A stretch of 64,000 nucleotides of DNA, taken from positions 682,001-746,000 of the forward strand of contig NZ_WUUK01000001.1 of NCBI RefSeq assembly GCF_009831115.1, given 5' to 3'. The notes under the pieces are model-generated. The model saw nothing but the letters and a program-made list of their open reading frames with translations, was not told the DNA's origin and did not search any database. A program made the position numbers and the translations under genes. Below are positions 62,703 to 64,000 of the stretch, in pieces. The stretch comes from Salinicoccus hispanicus (GTDB lineage: Bacteria; Bacillota; Bacilli; Staphylococcales; Salinicoccaceae). Within the stretch, counting starts at the first letter, position 1, and each line of letters starts with the position of its first letter.

Positions 62703-63759
62703 TAGTCACACCACCATCTTCTGTTGCTTTGAACTGATTGATGAACCTTAGGTCATTCGTGTAGAAATGCCTGATATCTTCGATACCGTATTTCAGCATC
62801 GCGATTCTGTCCGGCCCCATGCCGAAAGCGAATCCTGAGTAGATCTCGGGATCGAAACCGGCCATTTCAAGTACATTCGGATGCACCATTCCGGCGCCGA
62901 GTATCTCTATCCAGCCGGTCCCTTTGCACACATTACAGCCTGCACCTTTACATTTGAAGCAGGAGATATCCACTTCGACGCTCGGTTCAGTGAACGGGAA
63001 GTAGCTTGGACGCAGGCGGATCTCGCGCTCCGCACCGAAGATTTCCCTGGCGAAAAGTTCGAGTGTGCCTTTCAGATCGCTCATATGGATGCCGCGATCG
63101 ACGACAAGTCCTTCGATCTGTGTGAACTGGTGGCTGTGTGTCGCGTCATCACTGTCTCTTCTATACACTTTACCCGGACAGATTATTTTTACGGGTCCCT
63201 GCCCTTTTCTCGATTCCATCGTACGCGCCTGTACCGGAGACGTGTGGGTTCTGAGCAGCGTCTCCTCCGAAATGTAGAAAGTATCCTGCATGTCACGTGC
63301 CGGATGGGATTTAGGCAGATTGAGCGCCTCGAAGTTGTAGTAGTCCGTTTCGACTTCGTACCCTTCCGCAATCTCATATCCAAGCCCGAGGAAGAAATCC
63401 TCGATATCCTCAACCGTTCGGCTCAATGGGTGTGGACTGCCGAGGGTGAAAGTTCTGCCCGGCAGCGTCACATCAATTGTATCCTCACGCAGTTTGGCTT
63501 CAAGTGCCGCCTCTTCCAGGACTTTACTTCTATTATCGATCGCTTCTGTAATATGCGTGCGTACTTCATTGACTTTCGCACCATATTCAGGCCTTTCTTC
63601 TTTCGAAAGATCCTTCATGCTTTTCATCAGACCCGTAACCTTGCCCTTCTTGCCGAGGAAAGCTACTTTCAGCTGCTGCAGTTCATCCACACTGCTGACG
63701 TTCGCTATCTCATCATCAAATGATTTCCGAACATCTGTAATTCCTACTGTATCCATCAT
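62689..63759 (-). CDS. pheS: Phenylalanyl-tRNA synthetase alpha subunit
   Basis: About 356 residues from the ATG at 63759 ([20 protein letters not shown]), after GGAGGAGTGAG; the second Met is an alternative. The open frame further upstream is T-box leader. Class II signatures: [20 protein letters not shown] (motif 2 region), [20 protein letters not shown], and [18 protein letters not shown] (motif 3). The [17 protein letters not shown] four-cysteine segment near residue 275 is a likely zinc site. First gene of pheST. Confidence 0.97.
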   Translation of the reverse strand: MMDTVGITDVRKSFDDEIANVSSVDELQQLKVAFLGKKGKVTGLMKSMKDLSKEERPEYGAKVNEVRTHITEAIDNRSKVLEEAALEAKLREDTIDVTLPGRTFTLGSPHPLSRTVEDIEDFFLGLGYEIAEGYEVETDYYNFEALNLPKSHPARDMQDTFYISEETLLRTHTSPVQARTMESRKGQGPVKIICPGKVYRRDSDDATHSHQFTQIEGLVVDRGIHMSDLKGTLELFAREIFGAEREIRLRPSYFPFTEPSVEVDISCFKCKGAGCNVCKGTGWIEILGAGMVHPNVLEMAGFDPEIYSGFAFGMGPDRIAMLKYGIEDIRHFYTNDLRFINQFKATEDGGVTNESI

Positions 63760-63764
63760 CTCAC

Positions 63765-64000
63765 TCCTCCAATATAAATAAAAAACTCCATCCTTGTATC
63801 TAAGGACGGAGTTTCCGCGGTACCACCTGATTTTCTGCATAACAAATACAGACACTTCTAGAAAGATAAGGGATCATCCCACTGCTCCATCTGCCAGGTG
63901 AACCCTGGTCCCATCCGTACGCAGCATTCCAGTCCATGTGCTGCGCTCCCTGTCTCGGATTCCTGGACCATTTATGTCCGGCTTCTCTTGAAGCTTGATA
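63765..64000 (-). promoter_or_regulatory. T-box riboswitch (tRNA-Phe) leader of pheST, 5' end outside the window
   Basis: Minus strand leader. Basal helix GCCGG/CCTGGC, then GGTCC/GGACC. The specifier loop carries TTC (Phe) at 63900-63902, followed by one A. The antiterminator has the T-box GGTGGTACCGCGGA (about 63815-63830). The competing terminator is AACTCCGTCCTTAG / AAGGATGGAGTT plus a T-run (about 63779-63814). The layout matches the Val T-box at 11581-11845. Confidence 0.9.

Overview
The window reads as a chromosome segment of a Staphylococcaceae bacterium of moderate GC, most like Salinicoccus or Jeotgalicoccus. The basis is gene order: tig-clpX-engB-hemAXCDBL, valS-folC, pheST, rnhC/zapA-cvpA-polX-mutS2-trxA-uvrC-sdhCAB-murI-rdgB all follow the staphylococcal arrangement. 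Shine-Dalgarno sites are strong (AGGAGG/GGGGG), promoters are SigA-like, and aminoacyl-tRNA synthetase genes carry T-boxes. The genus is an inference from memory of synteny; no search was run.

Layout. 1-7.65 kb: 3'-truncated aconitase, a BCCT osmolyte transporter, MscL, and two divergent YfcC-type carriers. 7.67-13.6 kb: folC, valS with a Val T-box, an AbrB-family membrane protein and an acidic single-pass protein. 13.6-24.8 kb: hemAXCDBL, engB, clpX, tig, a helical-repeat protein and a NUDIX protein. 25-29.4 kb: a molybdopterin oxidoreductase with an unknown partner gene, and a membrane-anchored thermonuclease. 29.6-37.8 kb: a glycoside-utilisation locus with two GH3 enzymes, one with swapped domain order and a membrane anchor, and an AraC regulator fused to a GH39 domain, with a CcpA cre-like site. 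About 38-43.7 kb: an AT-rich island abutting the 3' end of tRNA-Arg(CCU). It holds decayed phage genes (antirepressor, ImmA, integrase), an IS3-family remnant, a HEPN-domain cassette, a 41-residue basic protein and several unknown genes. 43.7-53.3 kb: two tRNA-Arg genes, GNAT and DCC-family proteins, a phosphoesterase, rdgB, murI, a MarR regulator, sdhCAB, uvrC, trxA and a 32-residue membrane peptide. 53.3-64 kb: mutS2, polX, cvpA, zapA, rnhC, luxS, an array of ten 41-bp repeats, a truncated DUF2187-like frame, pheT, pheS and a Phe T-box running off the right edge.

How genes work together. The hem operon makes uroporphyrinogen III from glutamyl-tRNA. acnA and sdhCAB belong to the TCA cycle. 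valS and pheST respond to uncharged tRNA through T-boxes with visible GUA and UUC specifiers. The GH3/GH3/AraC-GH39 block looks like a catabolite-controlled beta-glycoside or xylan oligosaccharide system.

The most novel candidates are the HEPN cassette on the island, the 41-bp array flanked by inverted hairpins, the domain-swapped membrane GH3, and the LysM-tailed molybdoenzyme lacking the fourth Fe-S cysteine. All coordinates were read by eye. Promoter and operator calls are pattern matches, not tested sites.
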